DNA of 64,000 nt, taken from contig NZ_CP007029.1 of assembly GCF_000227685.2 (NCBI RefSeq), positions 1,462,501 through 1,526,500 on the forward strand. Reading direction: 5' to 3'. Origin of the DNA: Thioalkalivibrio paradoxus ARh 1. GTDB lineage: Bacteria; Pseudomonadota; Gammaproteobacteria; Ectothiorhodospirales; Ectothiorhodospiraceae. The notes below the pieces were generated by a model, which saw only the letters and a list, made by a program, of their open reading frames with translations, was not told where the DNA came from and did no database searches. A program made the position numbers and the translations under genes. Below, piece after piece: positions 1-9,006 of the stretch (the first letter of the stretch is position 1; the number at the start of each line of letters is the position of its first letter).

Positions 1-2
1 TG

Positions 3-344
3 CTGGCTGGTGCGACCGTGGCGGCACCGTTGCAGGCGTCGATGGTCGGCACCGGCAGCCTGATCGAACAGGAGCAGGCACAGGCCGAACGTGAACAGCT
101 GCTGGCCATGCTCGAGCGCGAGGATGTGCAGCGGCAGTTGCAGGCGATGGGCGTGACCGAGGCCGACGCGGCCGTGCGCATTGCGCGCATGACCGATGCC
201 GAGGTGCGGATGCTCAACGAGCGCCTGGCCGAACTGCCCGCGGGCGCCGGTGCCCTCGGCGTCCTGGTGTTCCTGTTCCTGGTGTTCGTGATTACCGATG
301 CGCTTGGGGTGACGGATATCTTCCCGTTCGTTCATTCCCGGTGA
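3..344 (+). CDS. PA2779-like small membrane protein, 5' partial
   Basis: The frame is open to the first base of the window, and the residues before the internal GTG at 18 (L-A-G-A-T-V-A-A-P) look like the end of a signal peptide, so the true start lies upstream. The visible part has a charged, probably helical middle (rich in Glu, Gln and Arg) with spaced Met-Thr-Asp segments, then a C-terminal hydrophobic segment (about residues 77-94 from the GTG) ending near a short polar tail. This resembles the PA2779 family of small proteins of unknown function. It is convergent with lpxB. Family assignment is from pattern memory only. Confidence 0.6.
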   Translation: MAGATVAAPLQASMVGTGSLIEQEQAQAEREQLLAMLEREDVQRQLQAMGVTEADAAVRIARMTDAEVRMLNERLAELPAGAGALGVLVFLFLVFVITDALGVTDIFPFVHSR

Positions 345-364
345 CCCGGCCGGGAGCCGGGGTC
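343..364. terminator. Possible bidirectional hairpin between convergent genes
   Basis: GACCCGG and CCGGGGTC can pair (one bulged base) around a 7-base loop, directly after the stop of the PA2779-like gene and before the lpxB stop on the other strand. There is no T-run. The convergent position is the main support. Confidence 0.3.
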
Positions 365-407
365 GGCACTGGCTGAGGGGCTCGCCCGCACCCAGTCGGG
401 CCGGCGC

Positions 408-1568
408 TCAGGAGGGACCGGCGAGCCGGCCGTGGTCGAGCATTTCCAGCGCGGCCTCGGCCACCCGCCGGTCGGCGCCGCCGGGGCCCAGACGCTCGCG
501 CACCTGATCCAGCGCGGCGCGGGTGGCCGCGAGCTTCTCGGGGTGGTCGAGCCAGTCGAGCGCTTCGCGGCACAGCGCCTCGGGGTTGGCCGCGCGTTGC
601 AGGCGCTCCGGAACGATGCGCTTTCCGGCGACGATGTTCGCCAGCGCAATATGCGGAACCCGGATCAGCCGTGAGAACAGTGCATAGCTCAGCGGTGCCA
701 TGCGGTAGAACACGATCATCGGTGTGCGCAGCAGCGCGGCCTCCAGCGTCGCCGTGCCGGAACTGATCAGCACCAGCTCGCTCGCGGCCATGACCTGGTG
801 TGCCCGGCCGCTGCCTTCCAGCAGCGAGATCGGCAGATCGCGGTACGGGGCCAGCGCCTCGAGGGTTTCGGCACCGATCCCGGACACCAGCGGCACCGCA
901 AAGTGTAGGTCCGGGCGCAACCGGTGCAGGCAGCGCGCAGTCTCGGCCAGCAGGGGCCAGTGGCGCCGCAGTTCGCCACTGCGCGAACCGGGCAGCAGTC
1001 CGACCAGACGGGTCGCCGGGTCCAGCCGCAGATCGGCATGCAGGTCGATCTCCGGCGGTCGCACCCGGTCGACCAGCGGGTTGCCGACGTAGCGTACCGG
1101 GATGCCCTGTTCGCGGTAGATGGCTTCCTCGAACGGAAACAGTACCGCCATCGCATCGACACAGCGCCGGATCCGGTGGATGCGCTTCTGCCGCCAGGCC
1201 CAGACCTGCGGGCTGACATAGAACAGCACCGGGATGCCGAGGCGGCGCGCGTGTTCCCCCAGGCGCAGGTTGAATTCGACATAGTCGACCAGGACCAGCA
1301 GCCGGGGGCGGGTCTCCTCGAGATGGCGCTGCATCCGCCGCAGCAGCCGGCGCAGGCGCGGGTACTGCGTGAGGACCTCCCAGAGGCCCATCACCGCCAG
1401 TTCCGACACGTCGATCAGCGTTTCGGCTCCGGCCGCGCGCATCTGTTCGCCGCCCATGCCGGAAAACACGAGGTCCGGGCGCCGCTCAGACACCGACCGG
1501 ATCAAGCCGGCGGCGAGGCTGTCGCCGGAGGTCTCGCCGGCGCAGACGACAACGCGGGTCTCGCTCAT
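408..1568 (-). CDS. lpxB: Lipid-A-disaccharide synthase LpxB
   Basis: Glycosyltransferase family 19 enzyme that joins UDP-2,3-diacylglucosamine and lipid X to make the lipid A disaccharide at the inner membrane. The 386-residue product has the usual length. Visible signatures are the N-terminal CAGETSGDSLAAGL, GMGGEQMRAAGAE, the GT-B C-domain motif LPGSRSGEL and ISSGTATLEAALL. It is the last gene of a minus-strand block gnnA-gnnB-lpxB, 52 bases after gnnB. In most gammaproteobacteria lpxB runs in the same direction as rnhB-dnaE; here the block is inverted relative to them. If GnnAB supply an amino sugar, this LpxB would handle 3-amino-containing precursors. Confidence 0.97.
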   Translation of the reverse strand: MSETRVVVCAGETSGDSLAAGLIRSVSERRPDLVFSGMGGEQMRAAGAETLIDVSELAVMGLWEVLTQYPRLRRLLRRMQRHLEETRPRLLVLVDYVEFNLRLGEHARRLGIPVLFYVSPQVWAWRQKRIHRIRRCVDAMAVLFPFEEAIYREQGIPVRYVGNPLVDRVRPPEIDLHADLRLDPATRLVGLLPGSRSGELRRHWPLLAETARCLHRLRPDLHFAVPLVSGIGAETLEALAPYRDLPISLLEGSGRAHQVMAASELVLISSGTATLEAALLRTPMIVFYRMAPLSYALFSRLIRVPHIALANIVAGKRIVPERLQRAANPEALCREALDWLDHPEKLAATRAALDQVRERLGPGGADRRVAEAALEMLDHGRLAGPS

Positions 1569-1620
1569 CTCGGTTCAGGACTGCGTTGGGGACCGCCCGA
1601 CGGCGCGGCGGGTCCGGATC

Positions 1621-2718
1621 TCAGGCAAGTGCGGCGCGAATGCATTCGCCGATGGCGTCGATCTGGGCATCCTCGAGTTCCGGAAAAACCGGCAAAGACA
1701 GGCAGCGCCGGGCCACGGACTCGGAAACCGGAAGGCTGGGCGGCGGCCGGGTGCGGTCGTCGAACGCGTCCTGGCGATGCAGCGGAATCGGGTAATAGAT
1801 CGCATGCGCGATATCGGCCTGCTGCAGTGCGGCCATGATCGCGTCGCGGTGATCGGTCAGTACCGTGTACTGGTGATAGACGTGAACGCCGATTCCGTCC
1901 TCGTGCGGGATCTCGAGCTCCAGCCCCGCAAGGACCTGCGCGTAGCGGGCGGCGACACGGCGCCGCTCGGCGTTGTAGGCGTCGATGTGCCGCAGCTTCA
2001 CGCGCAGGATTGCGGCCTGGATCTCGTCGAGACGGCTGTTGTAACCGATTTCGTCGTGGTGGTAGCGCACTCTCGAGCCATGGTTGCGCAGTTTCAGCAG
2101 GCGCTCGGCGGCCGGGGCGTAGCGGGTGGTGATCAGACCGCCGTCGCCATAGGCGCCCAGATTCTTGCTGGGAAAGAAGCTGAAGCAGCCGAAGGCCGAG
2201 GTGCTGCCGGTCTGGATGCCGTCGATCCGGGCACCGAACGATTGTGCACAGTCCTCGATCAGCAGCAGCTGGTGGTCCTCCGCGAGCCGCGTCAGCGCCG
2301 GCATGTTCGCCGGTTGCCCGAACAGATGGACCGGCACGATCGCGCGGGTGCGCGGGGTGATTGCAGCGGCGACGGCCTCGGGGTCGATGTTGAAGCTGCG
2401 CGGGTCGATGTCGACGAACACCGGCTCCGCGCCCACGTACCGGATCGCCTCGGCGGTCGCGATGAAGGTGAACGGCGTGGTGATGATCTCATCGCCGGGG
2501 CCGAGGTCGGCCGCCCGCAGGGCCAGGTGCAGCGCATCGGTCCCGGACGCGCAGGTCACCGCATGGGGCACGCCGAGGTATTCCGCGAGTTCCGATTCCA
2601 GCGCCTGCACATTCGGGCCGAGGATGAAACGGGTGCTTTCGAGCACCTCGGCGATCGCCGCGTCGATTTCGCTGCGAAGCGCCTGGTACTGCCGTTGCAG
2701 ATCCACCATCGGGATCAT
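1621..2718 (-). CDS. gnnB: UDP-sugar PLP aminotransferase, GnnB-like (DegT/DnrJ/EryC1/StrS)
   Basis: 365-residue DegT/DnrJ/EryC1/StrS aminotransferase. The PLP-binding lysine is K185 in FFPSKNLGAYGDGG; IEDCAQSFGA and NYRLDE-like text (YNSRLDEIQA) are also present. Its start ATG overlaps the gnnA stop by ATGA (translational coupling). The oxidoreductase-aminotransferase pair directly before lpxB matches Acidithiobacillus GnnA-GnnB, which turn UDP-GlcNAc into UDP-GlcNAc3N so that lipid A carries amide-linked acyl chains at position 3. The enzyme class is clear; the exact substrate is inferred from neighbours. The alternative is a WbpE-type enzyme for an O-antigen uronic acid, less likely because no O-antigen genes are nearby. 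A longer upstream reading frame exists but only shadows gnnA. Confidence 0.85.
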   Translation of the reverse strand: MIPMVDLQRQYQALRSEIDAAIAEVLESTRFILGPNVQALESELAEYLGVPHAVTCASGTDALHLALRAADLGPGDEIITTPFTFIATAEAIRYVGAEPVFVDIDPRSFNIDPEAVAAAITPRTRAIVPVHLFGQPANMPALTRLAEDHQLLLIEDCAQSFGARIDGIQTGSTSAFGCFSFFPSKNLGAYGDGGLITTRYAPAAERLLKLRNHGSRVRYHHDEIGYNSRLDEIQAAILRVKLRHIDAYNAERRRVAARYAQVLAGLELEIPHEDGIGVHVYHQYTVLTDHRDAIMAALQQADIAHAIYYPIPLHRQDAFDDRTRPPPSLPVSESVARRCLSLPVFPELEDAQIDAIGECIRAALA

Positions 2719-3710
2719 GGCTGCCCTCCTCCCTGGAGACGTTGTCCGTCCCGGGTCATCACGTTCAGATTGGAATAGACGAGGTCGGTGATCCGGGTCG
2801 CCGCCTCCAGCGCACGCTGCCCGTCGCGGCCACTGACGATCACCGGCTGCTCGCCGCGCACCGCGGCCACGAATGCCCGGATCTCGGCCAGCAGCGCGTC
2901 GGAATCGTCGAACGCCAGTTCCTCGCTGAGGATCTCGGGTACGCCGATCTCCGGATCTTCCTCGCCGAGGTGATGCAGCGACAGGATCCGGTTCTGAAAG
3001 TCGACCGACGCGTAGCCATGGGGCTGGAAGATGCGCATCCGGCGCTCGGACTTGGTGCTTACGCGGCTGGATGTCAGGTTGGCGACGCAGCCGTTCGCGA
3101 ACTCCAGGCGTGCGTTCACGATATCGATGTCGCTGGTCAGGATCTGTGCGCCCGACGCCCGCAGGTCGGTCACCGGGGCATTCACGAGATCGAGAACGAT
3201 GTCGATGTCGTGGATCATCAGGTCGAGCACGACGGACACGTCGGTCGCCCTCGGCTTGAATGGCGCGAGCCGGTGCGATTCGATGAACCGCGGGTTCAGC
3301 GGTGTCTCGAGCAGACGGCGCAGGGCCGCGTTGAAGCGCTCGAGGTGCCCGACCTGCAGCACCACGCCGTGCTGATCGGCCAGCAGGTTCAGCGCATCGG
3401 CTTCCTCGACGGTGGTCGTGATCGGTTTCTCCACAAGCACGTGGCAACCGGCATCGATGAAGTCGCGCGCGATCGCATAATGCAGCGTGGTCGGTGCGGC
3501 GATGCTGACCGCGTCGACGCGCCCGAGCAGTTCGCGGTGGTCCAGTACTGCTGCGCAGCCGTGCTCGGCGGCGACGCGCTGTGCGGTTTCGGCGTTGCTG
3601 TCGGCGACCGCGACGAGTTCGGTCTCGGGCAGCAGGGCATATTTCGCCGCGTGCCACCGGCCGAGGTGGCCGACGCCGATCACGGCACAGCGCAGGGGAG
3701 TAGAGGACAT
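2715..3710 (-). CDS. gnnA: UDP-GlcNAc 3-dehydrogenase-like oxidoreductase, GnnA-like (Gfo/Idh/MocA)
   Basis: 331-residue Gfo/Idh/MocA-family NAD-dependent oxidoreductase. It has an N-terminal Rossmann motif, AVIGVGHLGRWHAAKY (GxGxxG), and the family EKP motif in HVLVEKPIT, followed by HLERFNAALR. The predicted role is oxidation of the 3-hydroxyl of UDP-GlcNAc so that GnnB can transaminate it. I chose the ATG at 3710 because conserved homology begins at MSSTPLRCAVIGVG; the frame extends 31 residues further upstream with low-complexity text. The gene is divergent from rnhB with a 146-base intergenic region. A WlbA/WbpB-type role in surface polysaccharide synthesis is the alternative. Confidence 0.85.
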   Translation of the reverse strand: MSSTPLRCAVIGVGHLGRWHAAKYALLPETELVAVADSNAETAQRVAAEHGCAAVLDHRELLGRVDAVSIAAPTTLHYAIARDFIDAGCHVLVEKPITTTVEEADALNLLADQHGVVLQVGHLERFNAALRRLLETPLNPRFIESHRLAPFKPRATDVSVVLDLMIHDIDIVLDLVNAPVTDLRASGAQILTSDIDIVNARLEFANGCVANLTSSRVSTKSERRMRIFQPHGYASVDFQNRILSLHHLGEEDPEIGVPEILSEELAFDDSDALLAEIRAFVAAVRGEQPVIVSGRDGQRALEAATRITDLVYSNLNVMTRDGQRLQGGGQP

Positions 3711-3856
3711 GACGGTTTCCGCCGAATTGTGTGTCGTTGCTGTGATAGTGTAGCGCGCCGAAGCGGCGGCTGCGGGCGGGAATGCACCGCCCGGCGCGGG
3801 CATGGTCTGCGCCGGAGTGACCGCGGTAGTGTACGCAATCCGGTGGGAGGATTTTC

Positions 3857-4501
3857 GTGCAAGTGGGGAGCGCCGGGTTCATGCCGCGGCAACAGGACGA
3901 TAACTGGATCGCCGGGGAGCACTGTGCCGGCGTCGACGAGGTTGGGCGCGGGCCGTTGGCCGGGCCGGTGGTCGCGGCCGCGGTGATTCTGCCTGCGGGG
4001 TACGCACTCGCCGGGCTGACCGATTCCAAGCGCCTGTCGGCGCGCCGCCGGGAAGCGCTGGCTGAGGTGCTGCGCGCCGAGGTCGAGGGCTGGGCGCTGG
4101 GCAGCGCCTCGGCCGCGGAGATCGACGCGCTGAACATCCATCACGCGACGCTGCTGGCGATGCGCCGCGCGTTGCTGGCGCTGCCGCGGCCGCCGCAGCA
4201 GGTGTGGGTCGATGGCCGGTTCGTGCCCGAAGGGCCCTGGTCGGCGACTCCGGTGATCGGCGGCGATGGCCGCGTGCCGGCGATCAGCGCCGCTTCGGTA
4301 CTCGCGAAGGTCGCGCGGGACGCCTGGCTTGCGCAATTGCACCAGCGCTATCCGGTCTACGGTTTCGATCGCCATGCCGGGTATCCCACGCGCGCGCATC
4401 TGGCGGCGCTGGCCGAGCATGGGCCCTGCCCGGAGCACCGGCGCAGCTTCGGGCCGGTCGCGCGGCAGTTGCGGCGGGCGGCGGGAGCAGCCGGGCAATG
4501 A
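3857..4501 (+). CDS. rnhB: Ribonuclease HII
   Basis: Removes ribonucleotides from RNA-DNA hybrids and misincorporated ribonucleotides. The 214-residue protein shows the RNase HII signature AGVDEVGRGPLAGPV (catalytic Asp and Glu), LTDSKRLSARRRE and the AISAASVLAKVARD block with its metal-binding region. A strong Shine-Dalgarno GGGAGG at 3845-3850 sits six bases before the GTG at 3857, which favours this GTG over the ATG at 3881. It overlaps dnaE by four bases (ATGA), so the two are translationally coupled. Confidence 0.97.
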   Translation: MQVGSAGFMPRQQDDNWIAGEHCAGVDEVGRGPLAGPVVAAAVILPAGYALAGLTDSKRLSARRREALAEVLRAEVEGWALGSASAAEIDALNIHHATLLAMRRALLALPRPPQQVWVDGRFVPEGPWSATPVIGGDGRVPAISAASVLAKVARDAWLAQLHQRYPVYGFDRHAGYPTRAHLAALAEHGPCPEHRRSFGPVARQLRRAAGAAGQ

Positions 4502-7500
4502 ACGGCTTCGTGCACCTGCGGGTCCATTCCGAGTACTCGCTGGTCGATGGCCTGGTTCGCCTGAAGCCGCTGGTGCAGGCGGTGGCCGGGGCCGGGATGC
4601 CGGCGGTGGCGGTAACCGATCACTGCAACCTGTTCGGACTGGTGAAGTTCTACCGTGCCGCGCTGGCGGCCGGCGTGCAGCCGATCGTCGGCGCCGACGT
4701 GCTCCTGCGCGACGCTAGGCCGGACGGGTCCTTGGCGCGCCTGACCCTGCTGGCGCAGAACGATGTGGGCTACCGGCATCTGACCCGGTTGATCTCGCGC
4801 GCCTGGCAGCAGGGCCAGGACCGAGGCGTCCCCCGGCTCGACTGCGCCTGGCTGGACGGCGCCAGCGATGGTCTGATCGCGCTGTCGGGCAGCATCGACG
4901 GTCTCTTCGTGCAGGGCTCGGGCGCGCCAATGCCGCTCGACGGCGAGCTGCTTTCCCCCTGGCTGACGTTGTTTCCCAACCGCTTCTACCTGGAACTGAC
5001 CCGCAGCGGCCGCCCGGGCGAGGAGGCCTGGATTGCGGCGGCGCTCGACGCGGCGGAGGCGTTCCAGCTCCCGGTGGTGGCGACCAACGACGTCCGTTTC
5101 CTCGCCTCGGAGGATTTCGAGGCGCACGAGGCGCGGGTCTGCATCCACGACGGCGTGGTTCTCGCCGATCCACGTCGCCCGCGCCGCTACAGCGATCAGC
5201 AGTACCTGCGCACGCCCGAGGAGATGGCCGAGCTGTTTGCCGACATCCCGGAGGCGCTGGCCAACTCGGTCGCGATCGCCCGCCGCTGCAGTGTGCGCCT
5301 GACGCTGGGCGAGTCGGTGCTTCCCGACTTCCCGGTGCCGGCTGGGCGCTCGGTCGACGAGCAGCTGCGCCTGACATCGCACGAGGGCCTCGACGCACGC
5401 CTGCAGCGCCACTGCTTCGCGCCGCGCGGCGAGTACACGCAGCGGCTCGAGCGGGAACTCGACGTGATCTGCCAGATGGGGTTCCCCGGGTACTTCCTGA
5501 TCGTCGCCGATTTCATTCGCTGGGCGCGGGACAACCGGATTCCGGTGGGACCGGGGCGCGGTTCCGGTGCCGGTTCGCTGGTGGCGTACGCACTGGGGAT
5601 CACCGATCTGGATCCATTGCGTTACGATCTACTCTTCGAGCGCTTTCTGAATCCGGAGCGGGTGTCGATGCCCGACTTCGACATCGACTTCTGCATGGAC
5701 CGGCGCGATCGCGTGATCGACTACGTGGCCGAGCGTTACGGTCGCGACCGGGTATCGCAGATCATCACCCACGGCACCATGGCGGCAAAGGCGGTGGTGC
5801 GCGACTGCGGCCGGGTGCTCGGGCACGGCTACGGCTTCGTCGACCGGATCGCGAAGCTGATCCCGTTCGAACTGGGCATGACCTTGACCCGGGCGCTGCA
5901 GGAAAGCGAGGAGCTGAAGGCGCTGTACGACGAGGACGAGGAGGTCCGGGGCATCCTCGATCTCGCGCTGAAGCTCGAGGGCCTGACCCGCAACGCCGGC
6001 AAGCATGCGGGCGGGGTGGTGATCGCGCCCTCGGCGCTGACCGATTTCTCGCCGCTGTACTGCGAGGAGGGCGGGGGCAGCCTGGTTACCCACTTCGACA
6101 AGGACGACGTCGAGGCGGTCGGGCTGGTGAAGTTCGACTTCCTCGGGTTGCGCACGCTCACCATTATCGACTGGACGCTGGAGTCGATCCGCCAGATGCC
6201 CGGGCAGCAGCCGGTCGATCTGGACCTGATTCCGCTGGACGACCCGGCCGCCTTCAAGCTGTTGCAGGCCTACCAGACCACCGCCGTGTTCCAGCTCGAA
6301 TCCGGCGGCATGAAGGACCTGATCCGCCGCCTGCAGCCGGACACCTTCGAGGACATCATCGCGCTGGTGGCGCTGTATCGGCCCGGGCCGCTGCAGTCGG
6401 GAATGGTCGACGATTTCATCGACCGCAAGCACGGGCGCGCGCAGGTCGAATATCCGCACCCGGATCTGGAACCCATCCTGAAGCCGACCTATGGCGTGAT
6501 CCTGTACCAGGAACAGGTGATGCAGATCGCGCAGGTGCTGGCCAGCTACACGCTGGGCGGCGCCGACCTGCTGCGCCGGGCGATGGGCAAGAAGAAGCCG
6601 GAGGAAATGGCGAAGCAGCGCGAGATCTTCCTGAAGGGTGCGCTCGCCCGTGGGGTCGCCGAGAGCACCGCAAGCTACATCTTCGACCTGATGGAGAAGT
6701 TCGCCGGCTACGGCTTCAACAAGTCGCACTCGGCCGCCTACGCGCTGCTGGCCTACCAGACGGCGTGGCTGAAGGCCCACCACCCGGCACCGTTCATGGC
6801 CGCGGTGCTGTCGGCCGACATGGACAACACCGACAAGGTCGTCGGGCTGATCGAGGAATGCCGCAGCCTGGGGCTGAAGGTCGACCCCCCGGACGTGAAT
6901 CGTTCCGCCTACCGGTTCTCGGTCCGCGATGGCCAAACCATCGTGTACGGACTCGGTGCAATCAAGGGGGTCGGGGAATCCGCGATCGACACGCTGTTGA
7001 AGGCGCGCGGCGACGGCAACGGCTTCCACAGCCTGGTCGACCTGTGCCAGCGCGTCGATCTGGGCAAGCTGAACAAGCGCGTGCTCGAGACGCTGATCCG
7101 CGCCGGGGCGATGGACGGCATCGGCCCGAACCGGGCGACCTTGCTGGCGGCGATGCCGGTAGCCGTGGCCGCGGCCGAGCAGGCCGAGCGCAATGCCGCG
7201 CTCGGCGTCGTCGATCTGTTCGGCGAGCCGGCGAGTGCGGTGCTGCCGGAGTTCGAGACCGTGCCCGAACTCGACGACGACGAGCGCCTGCGCGGGGAAA
7301 AGAATACGCTGGGGCTGTACCTGACCGGCCACCCGGTGGCGCGCTACCGCGACGAGCTCAGGCGCCTGACCGGCACCACGCTGCAGGAACTCGAGGCGCG
7401 GCTCGAGAGCCGGCCCGACCGCAACCCCCATCGCGGCCGCCAGCAAACCGCCCGCATCGCCGGCCTCGTGGTCGGGGTGCGGCTGCGCAACAGCCAGAAC

Positions 7501-7953
7501 GGACGCATGGCGATCGTCACGCTGGACGACCAGACCGGCCGGGCGGAGATCACGCTGTTCGGCGAACACTACCGCGAGCACCAATCGCGTCTCGTACCCG
7601 ATTCCCTGATCGTGGCCGAAGGCACGGTCGCGCTCGACGACTACGCGGGCGGCACTCGCATGCGCGCACAGCGCGTGCTGACCCTGGACGAGGCGCGCGC
7701 GGAATGGGCGCGCGTGCTCGATCTCAGCCTTGCCGCGGTTGGCCCCGAGCACATCCATTCGCTGCATCGGGCGCTCACCGAGCACGATCCTGGCGCGTGC
7801 CGGCTGCGCATGCGCTACCAGCGCGGCAACGCCTGGGCCGAACTGCGCCTGCCCGAGGAGCTCCAGGTCCGCCCGGACGAGCAGCTGCTGCGCCGTCTGA
7901 GCGAGATCCTCGGCGCGCAGAGCCAGGTGGCATTGATTTACGGGAACGCCTGA
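4498..7953 (+). CDS. dnaE: DNA polymerase III subunit alpha
   Basis: Replicative polymerase catalytic subunit, 1151 residues (family about 1160). Domains in order: N-terminal PHP domain (HSEYSLVDG, VTDHCNLFG), palm with the catalytic aspartates in MPDFDIDFCMDRRDRV (about residues 392-406), fingers and thumb (GPGRGSGAGSLVAYALGI, MGKKKPEEMAKQREIF, FAGYGFNKSHSAAYALLAYQ), and a C-terminal OB fold (IAGLVVGVRLRNSQNGRMAI). The start ATG at 4498 overlaps the rnhB stop. An upstream extension of the same frame overlaps rnhB in another frame and is not coding. This is DnaE1, not the error-prone DnaE2. Confidence 0.98.
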   Translation: MNGFVHLRVHSEYSLVDGLVRLKPLVQAVAGAGMPAVAVTDHCNLFGLVKFYRAALAAGVQPIVGADVLLRDARPDGSLARLTLLAQNDVGYRHLTRLISRAWQQGQDRGVPRLDCAWLDGASDGLIALSGSIDGLFVQGSGAPMPLDGELLSPWLTLFPNRFYLELTRSGRPGEEAWIAAALDAAEAFQLPVVATNDVRFLASEDFEAHEARVCIHDGVVLADPRRPRRYSDQQYLRTPEEMAELFADIPEALANSVAIARRCSVRLTLGESVLPDFPVPAGRSVDEQLRLTSHEGLDARLQRHCFAPRGEYTQRLERELDVICQMGFPGYFLIVADFIRWARDNRIPVGPGRGSGAGSLVAYALGITDLDPLRYDLLFERFLNPERVSMPDFDIDFCMDRRDRVIDYVAERYGRDRVSQIITHGTMAAKAVVRDCGRVLGHGYGFVDRIAKLIPFELGMTLTRALQESEELKALYDEDEEVRGILDLALKLEGLTRNAGKHAGGVVIAPSALTDFSPLYCEEGGGSLVTHFDKDDVEAVGLVKFDFLGLRTLTIIDWTLESIRQMPGQQPVDLDLIPLDDPAAFKLLQAYQTTAVFQLESGGMKDLIRRLQPDTFEDIIALVALYRPGPLQSGMVDDFIDRKHGRAQVEYPHPDLEPILKPTYGVILYQEQVMQIAQVLASYTLGGADLLRRAMGKKKPEEMAKQREIFLKGALARGVAESTASYIFDLMEKFAGYGFNKSHSAAYALLAYQTAWLKAHHPAPFMAAVLSADMDNTDKVVGLIEECRSLGLKVDPPDVNRSAYRFSVRDGQTIVYGLGAIKGVGESAIDTLLKARGDGNGFHSLVDLCQRVDLGKLNKRVLETLIRAGAMDGIGPNRATLLAAMPVAVAAAEQAERNAALGVVDLFGEPASAVLPEFETVPELDDDERLRGEKNTLGLYLTGHPVARYRDELRRLTGTTLQELEARLESRPDRNPHRGRQQTARIAGLVVGVRLRNSQNGRMAIVTLDDQTGRAEITLFGEHYREHQSRLVPDSLIVAEGTVALDDYAGGTRMRAQRVLTLDEARAEWARVLDLSLAAVGPEHIHSLHRALTEHDPGACRLRMRYQRGNAWAELRLPEELQVRPDEQLLRRLSEILGAQSQVALIYGNA

Positions 7954-8040
7954 AGTCCCGCGAACGCGGGCCGACGCTGAGCGCCCCCCCGGCGTATTCG
8001 GTACAATCCGCGGCTTGAACGGCCACGAATGGGACGCGGC

Positions 8041-9006
8041 ATGAATCCCGATTTTCTCGATTTCGAACAGCCGATCGTCGAACTGGAAGCCCGGATCCAG
8101 GATCTGCGATTCGTCGGCGACGACGCCGAGGTGAACCTGCAGGAAGAGATCCAGCGCCTCGAGGAGAAGTGCCTGAGTCTGACCGAGAGCATCTTCGCGC
8201 GGCTCACGCCCTGGCAGGTGGCGCAGCTCTCCCGCCACCCGCGTCGCCCCTATTCGCTGGACTACATCCCGCAGATCTTTACCGAGTTCGTCGAACTGCG
8301 TGGCGACCGCGCGTTTGCCGACGACCCGGCGATCGTCGGCGGCGTCGCCCGGCTCGATAGCCGGCCGGTGATGGTCATCGGGCACCAGAAGGGCCGCCAG
8401 ACGAAGGAGAAGATTCACCGCAACTTTGGCATGCCGCGTCCGGAAGGCTATCGCAAGGCCTTGCGCCTGATGGAACTCGCCGAGCGTTTCCGGCTGCCGG
8501 TGTTCACCTTCATCGACACGCCGGGCGCGTATCCCGGGGTCGGCGCGGAGGAGCGGGGGCAAAGCGAAGCGATCGCGCGCAACCTGATGATGATGGCCAG
8601 GCTCGACACCCCGATCGTCTGCACGGTGATCGGCGAAGGCGGTTCCGGCGGCGCGCTGGCCATCGGGGTCGGCGACGCGACGATGATGCTGCAGTACTCC
8701 ACCTACTCGGTCATCTCGCCGGAAGGCTGTGCGTCGATCCTCTGGAAAAGTGCGGAAAAGGCACCCGACGCCGCGGAAGCACTGGGGATCACGTCCGAGC
8801 GGCTGCGGGATCTGGGGCTGGTCGACCGGGTGATCGACGAGCCGCTGGGCGGGGCGCACCGTGCCCCGGAGATCATGGCGACCCGGATCAAGTCGGCGCT
8901 GCTCGAGACGCTCGAGGAGCTCGAGGGCCTCGACGCCGAGCGGCGTCTGGAGCGGCGCTACCAGCGGCTGATGGACTATGGCGCGTTCCAGGAACCGGCC
9001 GGCTGA
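8041..9006 (+). CDS. accA: Acetyl-CoA carboxylase carboxyltransferase subunit alpha
   Basis: Alpha half of the carboxyltransferase that moves CO2 from biotin to acetyl-CoA to make malonyl-CoA, working with AccD. 321 residues starting [16 protein letters not shown], as in other proteobacterial AccA; the ATG four codons upstream is less likely. Visible features are [39 protein letters not shown] and [15 protein letters not shown] (oxyanion and acyl-CoA site). TACAAT at 8002-8007 may be a -10 element, but no convincing -35 is seen. The 3' end overlaps tilS by 29 bases. Confidence 0.98.
   Translation: MNPDFLDFEQPIVELEARIQDLRFVGDDAEVNLQEEIQRLEEKCLSLTESIFARLTPWQVAQLSRHPRRPYSLDYIPQIFTEFVELRGDRAFADDPAIVGGVARLDSRPVMVIGHQKGRQTKEKIHRNFGMPRPEGYRKALRLMELAERFRLPVFTFIDTPGAYPGVGAEERGQSEAIARNLMMMARLDTPIVCTVIGEGGSGGALAIGVGDATMMLQYSTYSVISPEGCASILWKSAEKAPDAAEALGITSERLRDLGLVDRVIDEPLGGAHRAPEIMATRIKSALLETLEELEGLDAERRLERRYQRLMDYGAFQEPAG

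Noticed and set aside
1621-4137. An 838-codon minus-strand frame suggesting a fused protein
   Set aside because: Only the last 365 codons match an aminotransferase; the rest shadows gnnA in another frame.
4204-4497. A 98-codon upstream extension of DnaE
   Set aside because: It overlaps rnhB in another frame; DnaE homology starts at the ATG at 4498.
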